DNA from: Cubamyces lactineus
Lineage: Eukaryota; Basidiomycota; Agaricomycetes; Polyporales; Polyporaceae
Assembly (NCBI GenBank): GCA_022376465.1
Contig: JACDTU010000007.1
Span: 1,426,001 to 1,490,000, forward strand
DNA length: 64,000 bases
Reading direction: 5' to 3'
Made by a program: the position numbers and the translations under genes. Below are positions 1 to 11,800 of this stretch, one piece after another; position 1 is the stretch's first letter; each line of letters begins with the position of its first letter. The notes beneath the pieces were generated by a model, which saw only the letters and a program-made list of their open reading frames with translations, made no database searches and had not been told where the DNA came from.

Positions 1-344
1 CATTAGAAGGACGCGAGCCCTGGGTCGGGCTCCGACGAAAAACACAACCTGTAACAGTATAAAGGTTTATACACATACCGGATGTCAGTACGTTGTGGCG
101 AGGGCGCGTTCGCGCAAGAGTCCCGCTTCAGCAGACAGTGTGTTGCACAAGATGACGAAAAAGGAGCATGTCGTGTTGGTCATACGCTGTACATAGTTTT
201 GCATCGAATAAAAATGGTGCAGGGTGGCGTGTCATGGCAAAGACATCAGCATAAGCTTGAGCTCCCGAGTACAACACAACATTTGCCAGACAGCGACGGA
301 TGATAGCGACAGCGCACGCATAGTATAAGCAGCCCGGTGATCCC
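1..344. other. 3' flank of RPS0, no gene seen
   Basis: This is the sequence downstream of the RPS0 stop codon and probably holds its 3' UTR. The reading frames that cross it are read-through of RPS0 intron frames. I see no other feature. Confidence 0.5.
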
Positions 345-1351
345 TTAGTCCCAGCCGCCAGTGCCCGCGGGCTCAGCGGCCCAGCCGGCAGCAGCGGGCT
401 CTGCTGACCAGTCGGTAGGACCAGCAGCAGTGGGCTCCGCAGACCAGTCGAGCGCACCTGTAGAATTAGGTGTTGAGTTCTGCAACGTAGCATGACAGCA
501 TTTCGTGACATACCCTCGCCCGCAACGAGAGCAGGGTTGATGCCGCCAGCGGTGGGCGCCGCGGTGGTGTCCCACTCGTTGAGAGGAGCCTCGACCTGCT
601 CGCCAGCAGCAGCCGCAGCCTTCGCGGCGGCCTCCTCCTGTTGCTGCTTCTCAACCTCCTCGGGGTCACGGTAGAAGAACATGTCAACCATGACGTTCCA
701 GCCATCGGACGTGCGGGGGATCGTGCCGCGGAGGCGGAGGACCTCACGGGCAAGGAGCCACCAGGCAAGACCGACAGAGTGACGGGACTTGTTGTTGATG
801 GGGATCGCGACATCGACGAACTTGAGGGGCGCGTCAGTGTCGCAGAACGCGATGACGGGGATGTTGACGTAGGACGCCTCGCGGATCGCCTGGTGGTCAA
901 CGCGGGGGTCGGTCACGATGATGAGACGGGGCTCCTTGAACGAGCGGGTGATGTAGTTCGTGAAGCTACCGGGGGTGAAACGACCCGCGATCGCCTGCGC
1001 GCCAGTGTTGGCGGCGTACTTGAGGACGGCACGGTGGCCGTAGGGACGGGCGGAGATCACGCAAACGTCGTTGGGGTTCTCGATGGCAGCGATGATACGG
1101 GCGGCGAAAACGAGCTTCTCCCAGGTCTTGCCGATGTTAATGATGTGGATGCCTAACGAACGGAGGATTCGTCTAAGATGTGCTGCCCACCAGAGGGCGC
1201 AAAGAATTCACTGACCGTCGGCCCTCCTCTTCCAGACGTAGGGCAGCATCTGCTTGTCGCAGTTCTTGCTGCCGATGTGCGACTGAGCCGCCAGGAGGAG
1301 CTGGATCTCCTCATCGGTAGCACTAAGGACGGAAGGGAGTTTTGACGACAT
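345..1351 (-). CDS. RPS0: 40S ribosomal protein S0 (uS2, RPSA/laminin-receptor family)
   Basis: Structural protein of the small ribosomal subunit, needed for 40S maturation and located at the head-body junction. Three exons, 1351-1216, 1152-514 and 457-345, join in phase to give 295 aa, the normal fungal length. The N-terminus MSSKLPSVL continues to a uS2 core with [51 protein letters not shown] and [20 protein letters not shown]. The acidic C-terminal tail carries the W-S-A-E-P repeats typical of eukaryotic S0 and ends TGGWD. Both introns are short (63 and 56 nt) with GT-AG ends, and both split a Gly codon. Without the second splice the frame runs on as unrelated residues, so that intron is required. 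The start is the only ATG in frame ahead of the core. Family assignment is near certain; the 3' intron is inferred from the tail repeats. Confidence 0.96.
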
Positions 1352-1770
1352 GGCGGACCTGAGCGAACCAAAGGAGAGAGGGTATCAGCATCCAAATGTC
1401 GCCTGTGCCATCCATTCCAACGCCATTGCCGAATCCTCCCGTTCTTCGACCCAAATGACATAGAGACCGTACGCACCGCTGTGGGCTTGTTTTGAGGACG
1501 TCGGGCTTGACGACGTGCAGTCTTTCGGCAGCTCTTGTACGTTGCGGTACACAGCGACGACCACCGTACCAGACTTTGCGATAGCCCCCGGCACTTCCCA
1601 GACACCGCTTTCGGGGTCCCACATCCCTTTTAGGCAAACCTCCCACGGTCCAATACGAGCGTCTGTTGCAAGGGCTACTCGATCGCTCGGCTATGCTTGC
1701 GGTTGTCTTTTCGTCGTTCAGACACTCACAGCTGTTGAGCACATTCAACTATGCATATGGCATGTCCTAT
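1352..1770 (-). promoter_or_regulatory. RPS0 upstream region
   Basis: The 419 nt between the RPS0 start and the stop of the upstream methyltransferase, both on minus, must hold the RPS0 promoter and 5' UTR. A 79-codon frame (1624-1385) lies here but overlaps the UTR and has no recognisable domain. I see no clear TATA box. Confidence 0.4.
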
Positions 1771-3078
1771 CTACAACCACGCATGCAACTCTTTTGTCAG
1801 CCCTGCGATTTCCTCCGGCCCTGTCTTGCAACAGCCTCCTGCGATGCATCCTTCCCAATCCCCACTACGCAAGCTCTCTTGTACGACCGCGCACATGTCC
1901 TTGGCCCACTGCGAGCCTTCCTTGCCCATCTGGCGCCAGCTCTGCGTCTCTGGATTATAGATGTCCCCTCGATTCGGGTACAGGACCAGCCACGGTCTTC
2001 GTCCGTGTCTCTCCAAGTACTTCTTCGCTGCCTCGCGAGCTTCCTTGAGCAGTCCTGCCAAGAAATGAAGCCCCGTGCAGTTGATACCAATACCCCATAC
2101 CGCCGCTCCCACGTCCTCGTGTAGGACGGCTTTGGCCACCTCTGCTGCCGTGAGATGCTCTCCTCCTCGCTTGACCTCTGGGAAGTGTCCGTCTGGGTAG
2201 TCGTTGCTGATCCACCACGGCTTCATCTGCAATCTGCTCGCTTCCGAGACCCCTGCGTTCCACTCTTCCAGACGCGACATTGCCCGTCGGATTGCATATA
2301 TCTCTCGTCTAAGAGGGACCGTCTCGAACGCGATGAAGTCGATGGCGTTCCAAGCCTCTTGGTTGCCCGCGAAGATGCTCAGGCGTTCGTAGTGAAACTC
2401 TGTCAATGCATCTATTGCTGCTTGCTCCCGCTCTCGGCCCTCCAGGGTATCCTCGAACGCGTTCGTCTTGCTCTGGGCGTTAGATAGGTCTGGGCCGTAC
2501 GGCGGGGGATAAATGCCGTCGAACTCCTGCGCAGGATACAGCGTTGCGCCGAAAGGTCCCAAGGATAGGGCTATCTTGACATCGGAGAGTGGGGGCGCAG
2601 GTGAGGGATTTGTTTCACTGCAGCACGCCTCCTGTTGCGCTTCGTCCAAGAACCGTCGTCTAGCTTCTGCTGCTAGCTCTACAGCCCTAAGCATGATTCG
2701 TTCAGCTTCCTCACGCGAGTAGCCGGCGCGCTCGAACGTGTTGTACGCGCATTGGTACCTGGAATGCATCTCCGTTGGTCAGTCTCACATTCGGCAGAGT
2801 TAGGCATCAGCCCACTCACGTTGCAGTGAGGATCACGTTCGCACCCGCTCTCAGGAACGCGAGATGTGCAGCGATGATCACCTCGGGATCCTCATCGATG
2901 GGTTTGGCCGACCACAACGCATGCGAGATGTCTTTGTGGAAGATATCTTCGAGCGTAGTGCCCTGCATACACCTGATTTCAGTCTCGTGCCCCTATACTT
3001 CAGCTACCACGGCGCGCGTACCAAACCACCGTCCAAGACAAGCACTTTGGGCTTGTTTTCGAGGGTGAGCTGAGACAT
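1771..3078 (-). CDS. Homocysteine S-methyltransferase
   Basis: Transfers a methyl group from S-methylmethionine or S-adenosylmethionine to homocysteine to make methionine (MHT1/SAM4 family, cytosolic TIM barrel). Exons 3078-3022, 2962-2820 and 2758-1771 join in phase to 395 aa. The N-terminus has the family signature VLVLDGGL/GTTLED, completed only by the first splice; the second splice restores LTATYQ. Zinc-binding residues are visible: Cys294 in GIGINCTGLHF and the Cys376-Cys377 pair in IAGGCCKTGPEEI near the C-terminus. FIAFETVPLRREI is also typical. An insertion of about 25 residues around residues 105-130 is Pro/Ala/Ser-rich and looks lineage-specific. The gene reads the same way as RPS0 and the permease, but the spacings indicate separate transcripts. 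Which methyl donor is used cannot be told from sequence. Confidence 0.93.
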
Positions 3079-3396
3079 ACTGCACTTGATAGTGGGGGGA
3101 GGCAGGCAACCAGAATGGACACCGTTCCTTGTTCGCAGCCGAGTAGTCATCAAGATCGATCGAGATACGTCGGTCGATGGTGGCACACTGGCACACACTG
3201 TGACAATGTAAACAAGAACATATCACCGCCTCACATTGGTAGCTGCGCGTTGAGACTGCGATAGTACCCACGTTAATTGTTATGTACAAGGATTATGTCG
3301 GCAAGGGATAGCATGCCCGCGCTCTCATTATATTATGTTGTCCCCCTCTACGCAGATGTCGACGTCTTCCCCAGTGAGTCATGAATACGTGTATTC
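3079..3396. other. Intergenic, methyltransferase promoter side
   Basis: These 318 nt separate the methyltransferase start from the permease stop, both on minus. They should hold the methyltransferase promoter and the permease 3' UTR. No motif stands out. Confidence 0.4.
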
Positions 3397-6005
3397 TCAC
3401 ATCTGTTCGCGAGGGTTAGTATCAGTCAGAGTATTCGCGAGAGGTCCGCATTACCAGCCAACTCCAGATGCGCATCGCCCAGTTTTTGGGTGGGGGCTCG
3501 TCGTATCTATAAATCAAAGAAGTCAGGGGACCCGCAGACCTGTTCACTGCTCATACAATCACGTACGATGCGTCCAGGACTTCTTGCAGACCCGTCTTGA
3601 AGTCCATCTCTTCGTACGGCGTCAGCGGCGTGCGATAGTACAGCTTCGCGCCCACGTATAGCACCGGGAAGAGCGCCATCGGAAGGTAATTTGTCACGAA
3701 GGTATCTGTCGCCCAGTTCCCCTTCAGGAACACGTACCAGCCGCTGAACTACCGTTTGCGCCACCGAAACAGAACGCGAGACGCGGAGAACGTACGAAAG
3801 CCGGGTTGAAGTTAGGAATCCAGTGTGGATTGAAGCCATGCGGGTTCCGGCTCACCAAGATGACGATGAAGCAGCCGATGGTGGCGTACCATCCGGCGAA
3901 TGGCTGCAGAGGAGAATGGTAGGGTAGTGACTTCCGGTCAATGCCCTGGGCCTTGAGACCGCGGTGGAAACGAAGGTAAGTGACGCCTATGCCAAACCAG
4001 CTCGTTAGGCCGGCGACTGCAGTCCTGGGCGCACTCTCTGTCAGCAAGGCACCCGAGAGACAACCGCCTGACGACCTACATGTTCGAGAACCTGACGTTT
4101 CGGCGCGCGAGTTGTCAGCACCAGGGATGATGAACCCAAGCGGACGTCAAGGTGTTACGTACCAGCTGAAAACCTTTCCACTTCCGCTCTGCAGGCCCAT
4201 GTACGCGAGCAGCCCGACAGAGGCACATGCCGCCATAGACACCCAAGGCAGGCCGTGGCGCGTCACCTTCATGAAGATGCGAGGAGCGTTCCCGTTCAGC
4301 GCCAGGCCATCTATTATGAAGCGGCGACCGCGTTATAAGCAGTGATATCGTATTCGCGGATCTCACAGAGCCAAGAGGCTGACGTACAGAGTGCGCGCGA
4401 ACTGCTGTACAAGTCGCTATTCGCTGCGGACCATGCAGAGGTGAGGATGGCAGCATTGATTATCTAGGCGTCGTACCAGGTCAGTAATAGTGTTGGACAA
4501 TGTTCTGTTCTGTAGGTTTTCCGACGCGGTAGGTTTGCAGCGGAAAGAACGGTCATGACATACCGATGGCAGGACCTTAATGCCCGCATTGCTGATTGCG
4601 ATTACGAACGGCGACGCTGCGGCTGTCCCATCCGCAATGTTAAGCCGCTTGTCGGAAGAAGGAACGAGGAGCCCTATAATCGTGACGCCTCCGATATAGA
4701 AGAGGAGAATACGGATGTAGACGCGCTTGATGGCCTTCGGTATGTTTCTCCGGGGATTCTTCACTTCTGCGCCTGCAATCTATGCCCACACGCGCCCACA
4801 GAAACAGTTCCATTCATCAGCCATGACGTCGCGAAATCTTCCGGGGCATGACAGGAGTTCTATACGTACCGCAACGACTTCAGTGCCAATGAAAGAGAAC
4901 GCGGCCTGTGCCATGACCGCGGACCAGCCGAGGAAGCGCCCTTTGGCGCCTTCGACGCGGTCATACTGGACAAAGGGTCCTGGATGCTTCCAGTACCTGA
5001 AACCAATGCGGTCGTGGTTCGGTCCACCGCCCAGGTCGAGAACGATGCCGAGGATGATGAGGCCGACTATAGTGACGACTTTAATCGAGCAGAAGATAAA
5101 CTCTGCTTCCCCGTATGCGCCTGAGACGCATTGTGCCTCTATGTCAACCTCTGCACACGACCTCTAGGACAACTGTTACAGCTTACCCGCTCCGAATGCG
5201 TTGATTACGACAACGACGACAAGACATATAGTAATCCAAGCGGCATCGTTGATAGTCTTGTTCCTGGTATACACGCTCCTGTGAACCGAGCACGTCGCAG
5301 AGAAGCAGGGCAGACAAACCAGTAGTTGATAACGACAGACGCTGCACTAATTTCTGCTGGTAAAATCACAGTCCAGTTATAACCTGCGATACGGGCAGCG
5401 TCAGAATGCCGTCCGGAAGGAACGCATGCACAGACCAGCCTACAATACAGCCATCCCATAGCAAACGACCAGGCAGGGTCAACGAAGCGCTCCGCGTACG
5501 TAAGGTGTCCCCCAGGAATTGGGAGGAACGCCGCCATCTCTCCTAAAGATACCTATCATTGTGTGGCCATGGCCGTTATCGTGAGCCGGATGCAATGTGA
5601 ACAGATAGCCTCGTGAGAAGCTCACCATGACGGTGTAGCACAGTGAGCCGATTGTCAGGTACCCCAGGAGCATTCCGACGGGGCCACCCTTCTGGAGCGC
5701 AGTCGCCGTCCCGAGGAATATTCCGGTTCCAATTACGCCTTGTGTGCGCAGTTGAAGCCAACGCTGTCGATGTAGAGCAGGTCATGTGTAAACACATACC
5801 TCCGATACTGCACAATGGTGAGCGCCTGCTGCGTGAATGGACGGACTCTGGCTAATCACCTGATCATAGCAATATGTCGGTCCTTCATTTGCCTCTTGAG
5901 GGCGGGTTCCACAACACGGACCTCCACCTCGGCCTCAAGACCTGAGGAAACGGAGGTCTTGCTAATGGAAGCATGACGGGCTTGCTTTTCGGGGTCGGAG
6001 CTCAT
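3397..6005 (-). CDS. Amino-acid permease, GAP1/APC family, 15 exons
   Basis: Plasma-membrane proton-coupled amino-acid importer of the fungal YAT family (12 membrane helices); substrate unknown. Exons: 6005-5860, 5807-5800, 5738-5626, 5552-5444, 5383-5320, 5263-5187, 5120-4870, 4779-4564, 4463-4388, 4310-4163, 4091-4080, 4024-3856, 3748-3567, 3506-3455, 3402-3397. Phase closes throughout and gives 542 aa, the usual length. Recognisable blocks: IGGVIGTGIFLGTATALQKG (helix 1), SLGEMAAFLPIPGGH, GTEVVAIAGAEVKNPRRN with PKAIKRVYIRILLFYIGG, LYGLALNGNAPRIF, FLKGNWATDTFVTNYLP, and the tail DEPPPKNW..MRIWSWLM. Exon 2 is 8 nt and supplies the Ile-Gly of the substrate-binding glycine motif. Exon 11 is 12 nt. 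The last exon is only ATG TGA, placed by a perfect ACTAAC branch site and by the expected ending. If that splice is wrong, the protein ends eleven residues past Leu at 3422. A TGATAAG site lies 130 nt upstream. Confidence 0.93.
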
Positions 6006-6134
6006 GCTAGCGGGGCCAAGCGTTACCGTCATGAGCAAGAGGAAAGCAGAAGAGTTGGCGGCGACCTGGGGCACGAGACATATCCAGGCCAGCCGCTCTT
6101 ATAGAAACACACGCTCTCGCGTCAATCTTGGATA

Positions 6135-6141
6135 TGATAAG
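6135..6141 (+). promoter_or_regulatory. GATA-factor type site upstream of permease
   Basis: TGATAAG matches the HGATAR consensus bound by fungal nitrogen regulators of the AreA/NIT2 class, which control amino-acid permeases. It is 130 nt upstream of the permease ATG. A single short site can occur by chance, so the regulatory role is inference. Confidence 0.3.
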
Positions 6142-7601
6142 AAGCCAGTGCGGCGACATGTGCACATCCTGGAAAATGATGCCTATGGGGCGCTCACCTT
6201 CGGGTAACGTGCCTCGCCTATATGACAACCGCGCCCCCAAGCGGTTCCTGCTGTTCTCAGGCACTTCTACGACCACAGGAAGCCTACCTGGAGAGATGCT
6301 TGTTTTCCTGTATCGATGGCAGTGCTGTTTGTGCAAAAATCAACCTATTGAATGCACAACTGGGGTGGTTGGAGAGCAGCGGACCGGAACGCTGCTTTGC
6401 CGGCGCTGCTTGCACGATGATGGACCGGCGATATTCTCTTCTGTCGGCATTCCGTGAATATAGGATCATTGACTTCAGGTCCCTGTGACACAACCTAACG
6501 CGTACGAGCGGCTCGCTGTAGCTGTCAAACGAATCTAGTAAAGATTATGCATCACGTCCAGAAAGTGAAGCCAGGTCAGGTACACCGCTCATGAGCGAGT
6601 CAGGCAGCTCCGGAGATTCACGACTTGTACGTGCACAACACAGCATCCCGTCAAGTACGCTTGATCTGACTGAAAAGAGGAAATGCTGTGAATGCAGAGT
6701 CGGTCAGGTTGAGTAAGTGACTCGGAATTTGCTGGGAAACGCCGCGAACCTCAAGTCAGGCAAACTTGTCGTAAATGTCCGCGAATCGATGGCAAGGCTA
6801 ATTTGAGCTGTTTCCCGTTCAAAGAACGTGCGAGTGTGTACGCATACAAGCGAGCGGGCAGAGAATCAGATCCATCCTTTGCCAAAATGCCAAGGTACAA
6901 TTGGGCGTTTCGGAGAACAACCCTCTTAGGCGCCTATGGCGTCTTGTCACGCTTCTGCATGCGGTGATTTTGTGGCGTTGACATGTTCGACTTGAACTTA
7001 CAGCCGCATGCTGTTCATGTCTTTGCGAGCATCGTGCCAGCCAACGGTTACCATGTTCAGTGCTGGCCATTCAACTAGTTTGCTACACGGACAAGGCAAA
7101 ACAAGGACTGGCACTCCCGCCATACTGCACGATATCGATAACATGGCGCTTGACTCCCTATCGTCCCAAGTACTACTCAGCGCAACAAGTTAACGGGCTT
7201 GTGCTTGTACAGAAGCTCTTGTGTACCCGTTAGAGGACTACTCTCCTTCTATAATAAGCTTCGTTGCGAATGCCCACAAACCACTGTCTGTTACATCAGC
7301 GTGCCTAGCCACCAGACCGGGCGCTGTGCTTCTCTCGGCTTGTTTCCAGATCATGATCCAGCACGGTCCTCTCCCTTTCAGGGTTCGTCTCCTCTATTCC
7401 TACCTGTGGCAAGGTTACTCAAAGACTTCATCATCCAGCTGTCCACACCCTGTGCGCCACATCCCCTCTGTAGCACAATAATATATACTCGCGCCGGTAA
7501 CCGCAGCGCACAGGGACCGACACCGCCCTGACCGCAGGACCCGACACCTTCCTCCTATGGAGTACCGTACTAGGGTGTGGCGTACTTCTCCTCTCGTGCT
7601 G

Positions 7602-7608
7602 TATAAGA
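7602..7608 (+). promoter_or_regulatory. TATA-like element
   Basis: TATAAGA lies 63 nt before the ATG at 7671, at a distance suited to a core promoter with a short leader. Confidence 0.35.
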
Positions 7609-7670
7609 GCTTGCACCATGTCACCTAGAGCGCAACTTTCCCTTTGTCCTCTTCCGCCACACACTACACT

Positions 7671-8485
7671 ATGGCCTCAAGCTCTCCTCAAGTGATTCAC
7701 GTCATCCAAGATATCAAGGACTCCGTTGAGAAGCCGTGTCGATGGAGGTGGATAGAGAACTTGCAGTCTGAAGAAGCCAAGTGTCTGAGGATACGTCGCT
7801 ACCGGGATGGCGCCGTCAAGATCATGGACTTGTTGGGTCCAGACCTCAGCGCAGACGACGTTGCAGGGTATCAAGAGCTTTACGATGCGTACGCTTTGTC
7901 TGAATTTGCGCAAGCGCTCTCATGCTCACCCATTATATGATAGGTTGGACGATATCCCTGAGCGCTGGACCAACGACCGTCTGGAAGCCGCCAAGAACCT
8001 TTGGGAGTATGTACTGGTACGATCTACAACCTCATAAGTTGTGGCAAGCATAGTCTCATGCTGCTTACTATAGTCGCTGGACGAATGGCTCTCCCATGAG
8101 AGGATCACCGCCTCCCCCTTCCGCAGCTGGCGAGCTCGTCACCGAGGTTTCCGCCACGCACAACCTCCTGAGGCTATGCCAGAACGCAAAGTCCGCTTCG
8201 AGCCCGAAAGGCCCTCCAGAAGCATCCACAAACCTGCCAACCATGCCAAGCCCTCCGCCACTACCTACTATCCCTGGTGGTACCAATGGTCGCCAACATC
8301 GTATCCAGCGTACGGTTGGGCGACGTGCTCGTTCCCGGTTTACAACTTCGCCTCACCTCAATGTGTGTATTCTATCGACTGTGTAGCACGGGATTAATAC
8401 TAATCGCACAATCCCAGCCTCATCCCCGTGGATGCCGTTATGGTTTAGTCCGCACTACGCAAGTGTTCGTCCTGTGTGGGCTTGA
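7671..8485 (+). CDS. Hypothetical protein, 213 aa
   Basis: I do not recognise this protein. Exons 7671-7888, 7944-8010, 8074-8362 and 8418-8485 join in phase to 213 aa. Introns are 53-63 nt with standard borders, and the last contains a TACTAATC branch-like sequence. The N-terminal half is charged and probably helical (CRWRWIENLQSEEAKCLRIR, LDDIPERWTNDRLEAAKNLW). The C-terminal third is rich in Trp, Tyr, Pro and Ser (YYPWWYQWSP, SSPWMPLWFSPHYASV). No signal peptide or membrane helix is evident. The ATG is preceded by a TATA-like element. The clean phase closure and ordinary intron lengths argue for a real gene. Function is unknown. Confidence 0.6.
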
Positions 8486-8825
8486 TGGCCGTTACCCCGG
8501 ACATTTCTCAATCTCCTCCTTCGATCATCTGGGAACATTGTACCATACCATCTTGCAAGACTGCAGCTGAATTATACCCCCACATACTCCTCGGTATGAC
8601 TGGACGTTTCTCCATTGCTTTCTTTTCGTATACCCATTCATCATAGAGCACCGTTCACTGATGTTGACACCGCGTGTATCGATGCATGTATGTATCTATT
8701 CCGATCAAATTGACCTCGATATAAGCATTATTAGATACAAAGTTAATGTAGAGTGTCCGAGAGGAGTGCAAAAGAGTGGCTGCCGATGCGAGGGAAAGTC
8801 CGAACGTGGCCAACCGCTGCGGTCA
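8486..8825. other. Convergent intergenic region
   Basis: These 340 nt lie between the stop of the unknown gene (plus) and the stop of beta-mannosidase (minus). They probably contain both 3' UTRs. Nothing else is seen. Confidence 0.4.
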
Positions 8826-11800
8826 CTATATGTGCGTGTTGTTCCATAGCGAGCGGACGACAAAGTCGGCAGGTGAAGGGTCCGCCACCGTCGAAAGCTC
8901 CGAAGACTGGACAAATTGTACTACACAAGGGAGTTCTATCAGAACAGTAAGCGACCAAGGGTTGCGAGTATGCTCACCAGTGCGATCCATGCCGGGAACC
9001 AGGTAGAAGCCATTGAGCGGCTTTCCGGTCGTCGAGTCTGCGAAGTACCCGACCGTGCCGGAGGGATGGTCAAGCCATGTGAACGGAGCTACGCCTCCTT
9101 GCGCAGATAGAGTGAACGTCATATCAGGGCCAGGGGTCATCTTAATCTGAGGGTCCACAAGGTTCGCGTTCGCAAGAGACACAGGCACAAACTGAATGGA
9201 TGGGCCGTTAGTGATCACAGTGGACACAGCGCAGCAAGGGCGTTCACACGTACGTATTGCTCGTGTACCACCGTCTGTCCATCAGCGGTCGCAGTGACGT
9301 TGAGGTGCATCCAGACATCTTCGGCCTTCGAGCCAGCCGGGAGGATGCTGTCGAGCCCATGAGCTTCGAAGACAGTCGTGCTGTTCAACGAAGGGACCGA
9401 GAACGCGAGAGAGGATGTGTTGAGCGCACGTCCGCTCCAGTCGTACCACGTCAGCTGCGCTGTGCCTGTGACGGTATCCCACCGGTCGGAGGTAACCGCG
9501 ACTTCAAGCGTCTCCGATTCCGGGGTCCAGAAGGGATAGATCATGACCGGAGAGTAGATGTTCGATAGACCGTATTGCATCACCTTCCACCTGCCGGAGT
9601 ACTCGATCGCGGACCAACTGACGCCCTGCCAGATATCGTTCAGTTGCCAGACGAGTGCGCCGAGGTTGTTCTCGCCACGACCTGAGCCGCGGCGATAGTA
9701 CGCGATCTCTGACATCATGTACATCGACTGGAAGACCTGCGTGCTATAACACCACTGCGCGAACGTTTGGTTCGAGTCGGAGGTGTACGGCGTGGGCAGC
9801 CATTGCTCGACAGCGACGGTCATCTCTCCCTGACCCACGGGAGCCAGGGGATTCGGCCAGAGCAGACCAAGAGCAGGCGGGTGGTGATCGCGCGACATTA
9901 CCACAGTGGAGTTGAAATTGAAGTCTTCCGGGGATTGAAGAACCTCTTCCCAGCTGTAGAACGAAGGCATAGAGTGGAAGCTGGCAATAGCGTGATGTCA
10001 GATGCAATCTTGCACGCTAGTAGCAGAAAGCGCGACACTCACCCGAACTCGTTCACAAACCTGAGAGCGAATGCGTTATGATCAACATATGCGGCCAATC
10101 GTTTCGGCCTGGCGATCAACGCTTACCTCGCCTTGGGGTATGTGCTGTAGTTGAAGGCTTGTGAGGTGTCGTAGTTGTAAAGCTCTGCACTGGTTTCAAT
10201 GACGCGTTCCTACTGATGCAAGCCAAAGAACCACTCACCAGCGTTTCCGTAGATGTAGCCTTCGGTCAGGTTGTTCAGCCGTAGCAAGTATGGGTCGAGG
10301 CTCAAGACGCCATTTGTGGTCGAGCAGTCGGTATAGGCAACCTAATAATCGGTTTGAGTTCACTTCTTTGCATCACGTTCGCAGGACAGCTAAGTACTCA
10401 CAGTTGTCTGCTCCTGCATGACAATATCGTGCAAGAAGTCCTGGAATAGCAGAAGGAACTATAACATAGTTGCTCGATGAGCTTTTCGCGTCAACATGCA
10501 TCAGCGCACTCACATCGTCGATGTACCGCGCAGGTAACAGAGTCCCAATGGTGTTGTTTACCAGCAGAAGAGCAGGCTCGATCTCGTTTCCACCCGCCCA
10601 TTGGACGTTACTAGGGTGCTTCTTGACGCGCCGGACATTCTGGCGTACTTCACGTTCGATAGACTCTAGGAAGAAGTCGTTCACCGGGTATGATGCATCT
10701 GAGAAACCGAGCTCGGACCAGACTAGGATTCCGAGCTCGTCGCAGATTGAGTAGAAGTCGTACCCGCCTGTGAGCTCGTCGGACGGTTGGTAGATCCCCC
10801 CTCCCCAGACTCGCAGCTGAGTAATTTGGCAAGCCGATTAGTGAACGAACGCGTTCATAGACGGCATGCAGGTCATACCATATTCTGGCCACTCTGAACT
10901 ACGCTCTCGAGGATCCAGCGTACCTTATCCGTCGAGATGCGGGCATAGAAGGGATCGAAGGGAATGACGTTGGATCCCATAGAATAGATGGTTTTCCCGT
11001 TGACCTCGAAGTGCCATTGATCTCCTGGAGTGATCCCACGCTGTTCGACGTCCTCTTGCGAGTACGGCATCTGAGCGAGATAGACCGTACGGAAGCCGCT
11101 CCGAGTTGAATAATATGCAGGCGGAAGGCCTGCAATAGACAGAGTGACGGTGAAGTTGTACAACTTCGGCGTGCCGAGGTTGTGAGGATACCAGCGCTGT
11201 GGAACGTCACTGGGAATTGTGAAAGTGGCGCTGGCGAACGTAGATGCATTGGAAGCCGCGGGTATCGGGGCGAGCGACAAGGGGCCCGAAGTGATGTTGA
11301 GCTCCGGCACGGACACGGTGAGGGTGGGATTGGGGTCAGCATGCATCGACCGTAATGCGAGGGTAACATTGACAACCCAATCCGCGGATTCGTTTGGACG
11401 TGCATTCGGAGTCTGGCCGTCCTTCGAGATCTCGAGGGAGGACTCTTCAATGAAGAGGCCGCCAGTATTAGAAAGAAGGAGCGGGTGCGCAGCGGGATTG
11501 CTGTCCAGCGCGGTGCCGTTGACCTCTTCGGATAGCGTTACCAAGTAGGCGGGCTTGAAAATGCCTGATGGGGCGAACGCCGGTCCCTGTCATGGCGTGT
11601 AAGCTGTTTGTCAGATAGTCACGGTATATCAGTTTGCTCACCCAATCCCATCCGAAGTCGGAGGAGATCTTGCGTATGAACTCGCGCACACCAGGCCACT
11701 CGAACTAAGATACCGTCAGCTCGAGCAGCAGCCTTAAAGGCGCGTAGCTCCCGACTCACGTCGATAGCAATCTGAGATTCCACGTCGGGCCGAGAGCTCA

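Larger units (their letters stand above)
6006..7670. other. 1.7 kb divergent intergenic region, no gene seen
   Basis: It lies between the permease start (minus) and the start of the unknown gene at 7671 (plus) and so serves as promoter for both. I find no frame with a recognisable domain. Visible sites are the GATA motif at 6135 and a TATA-like element at 7602. Confidence 0.5.

Noticed and set aside
641..1156. 171-codon plus-strand frame opposite RPS0
   Set aside because: Antisense shadow of the strongly conserved RPS0 exon; composition mirrors its codon bias.
1385..1624. 79-codon minus frame upstream of RPS0
   Set aside because: Lies in the RPS0 promoter/5' UTR, no domain and no partner exon.
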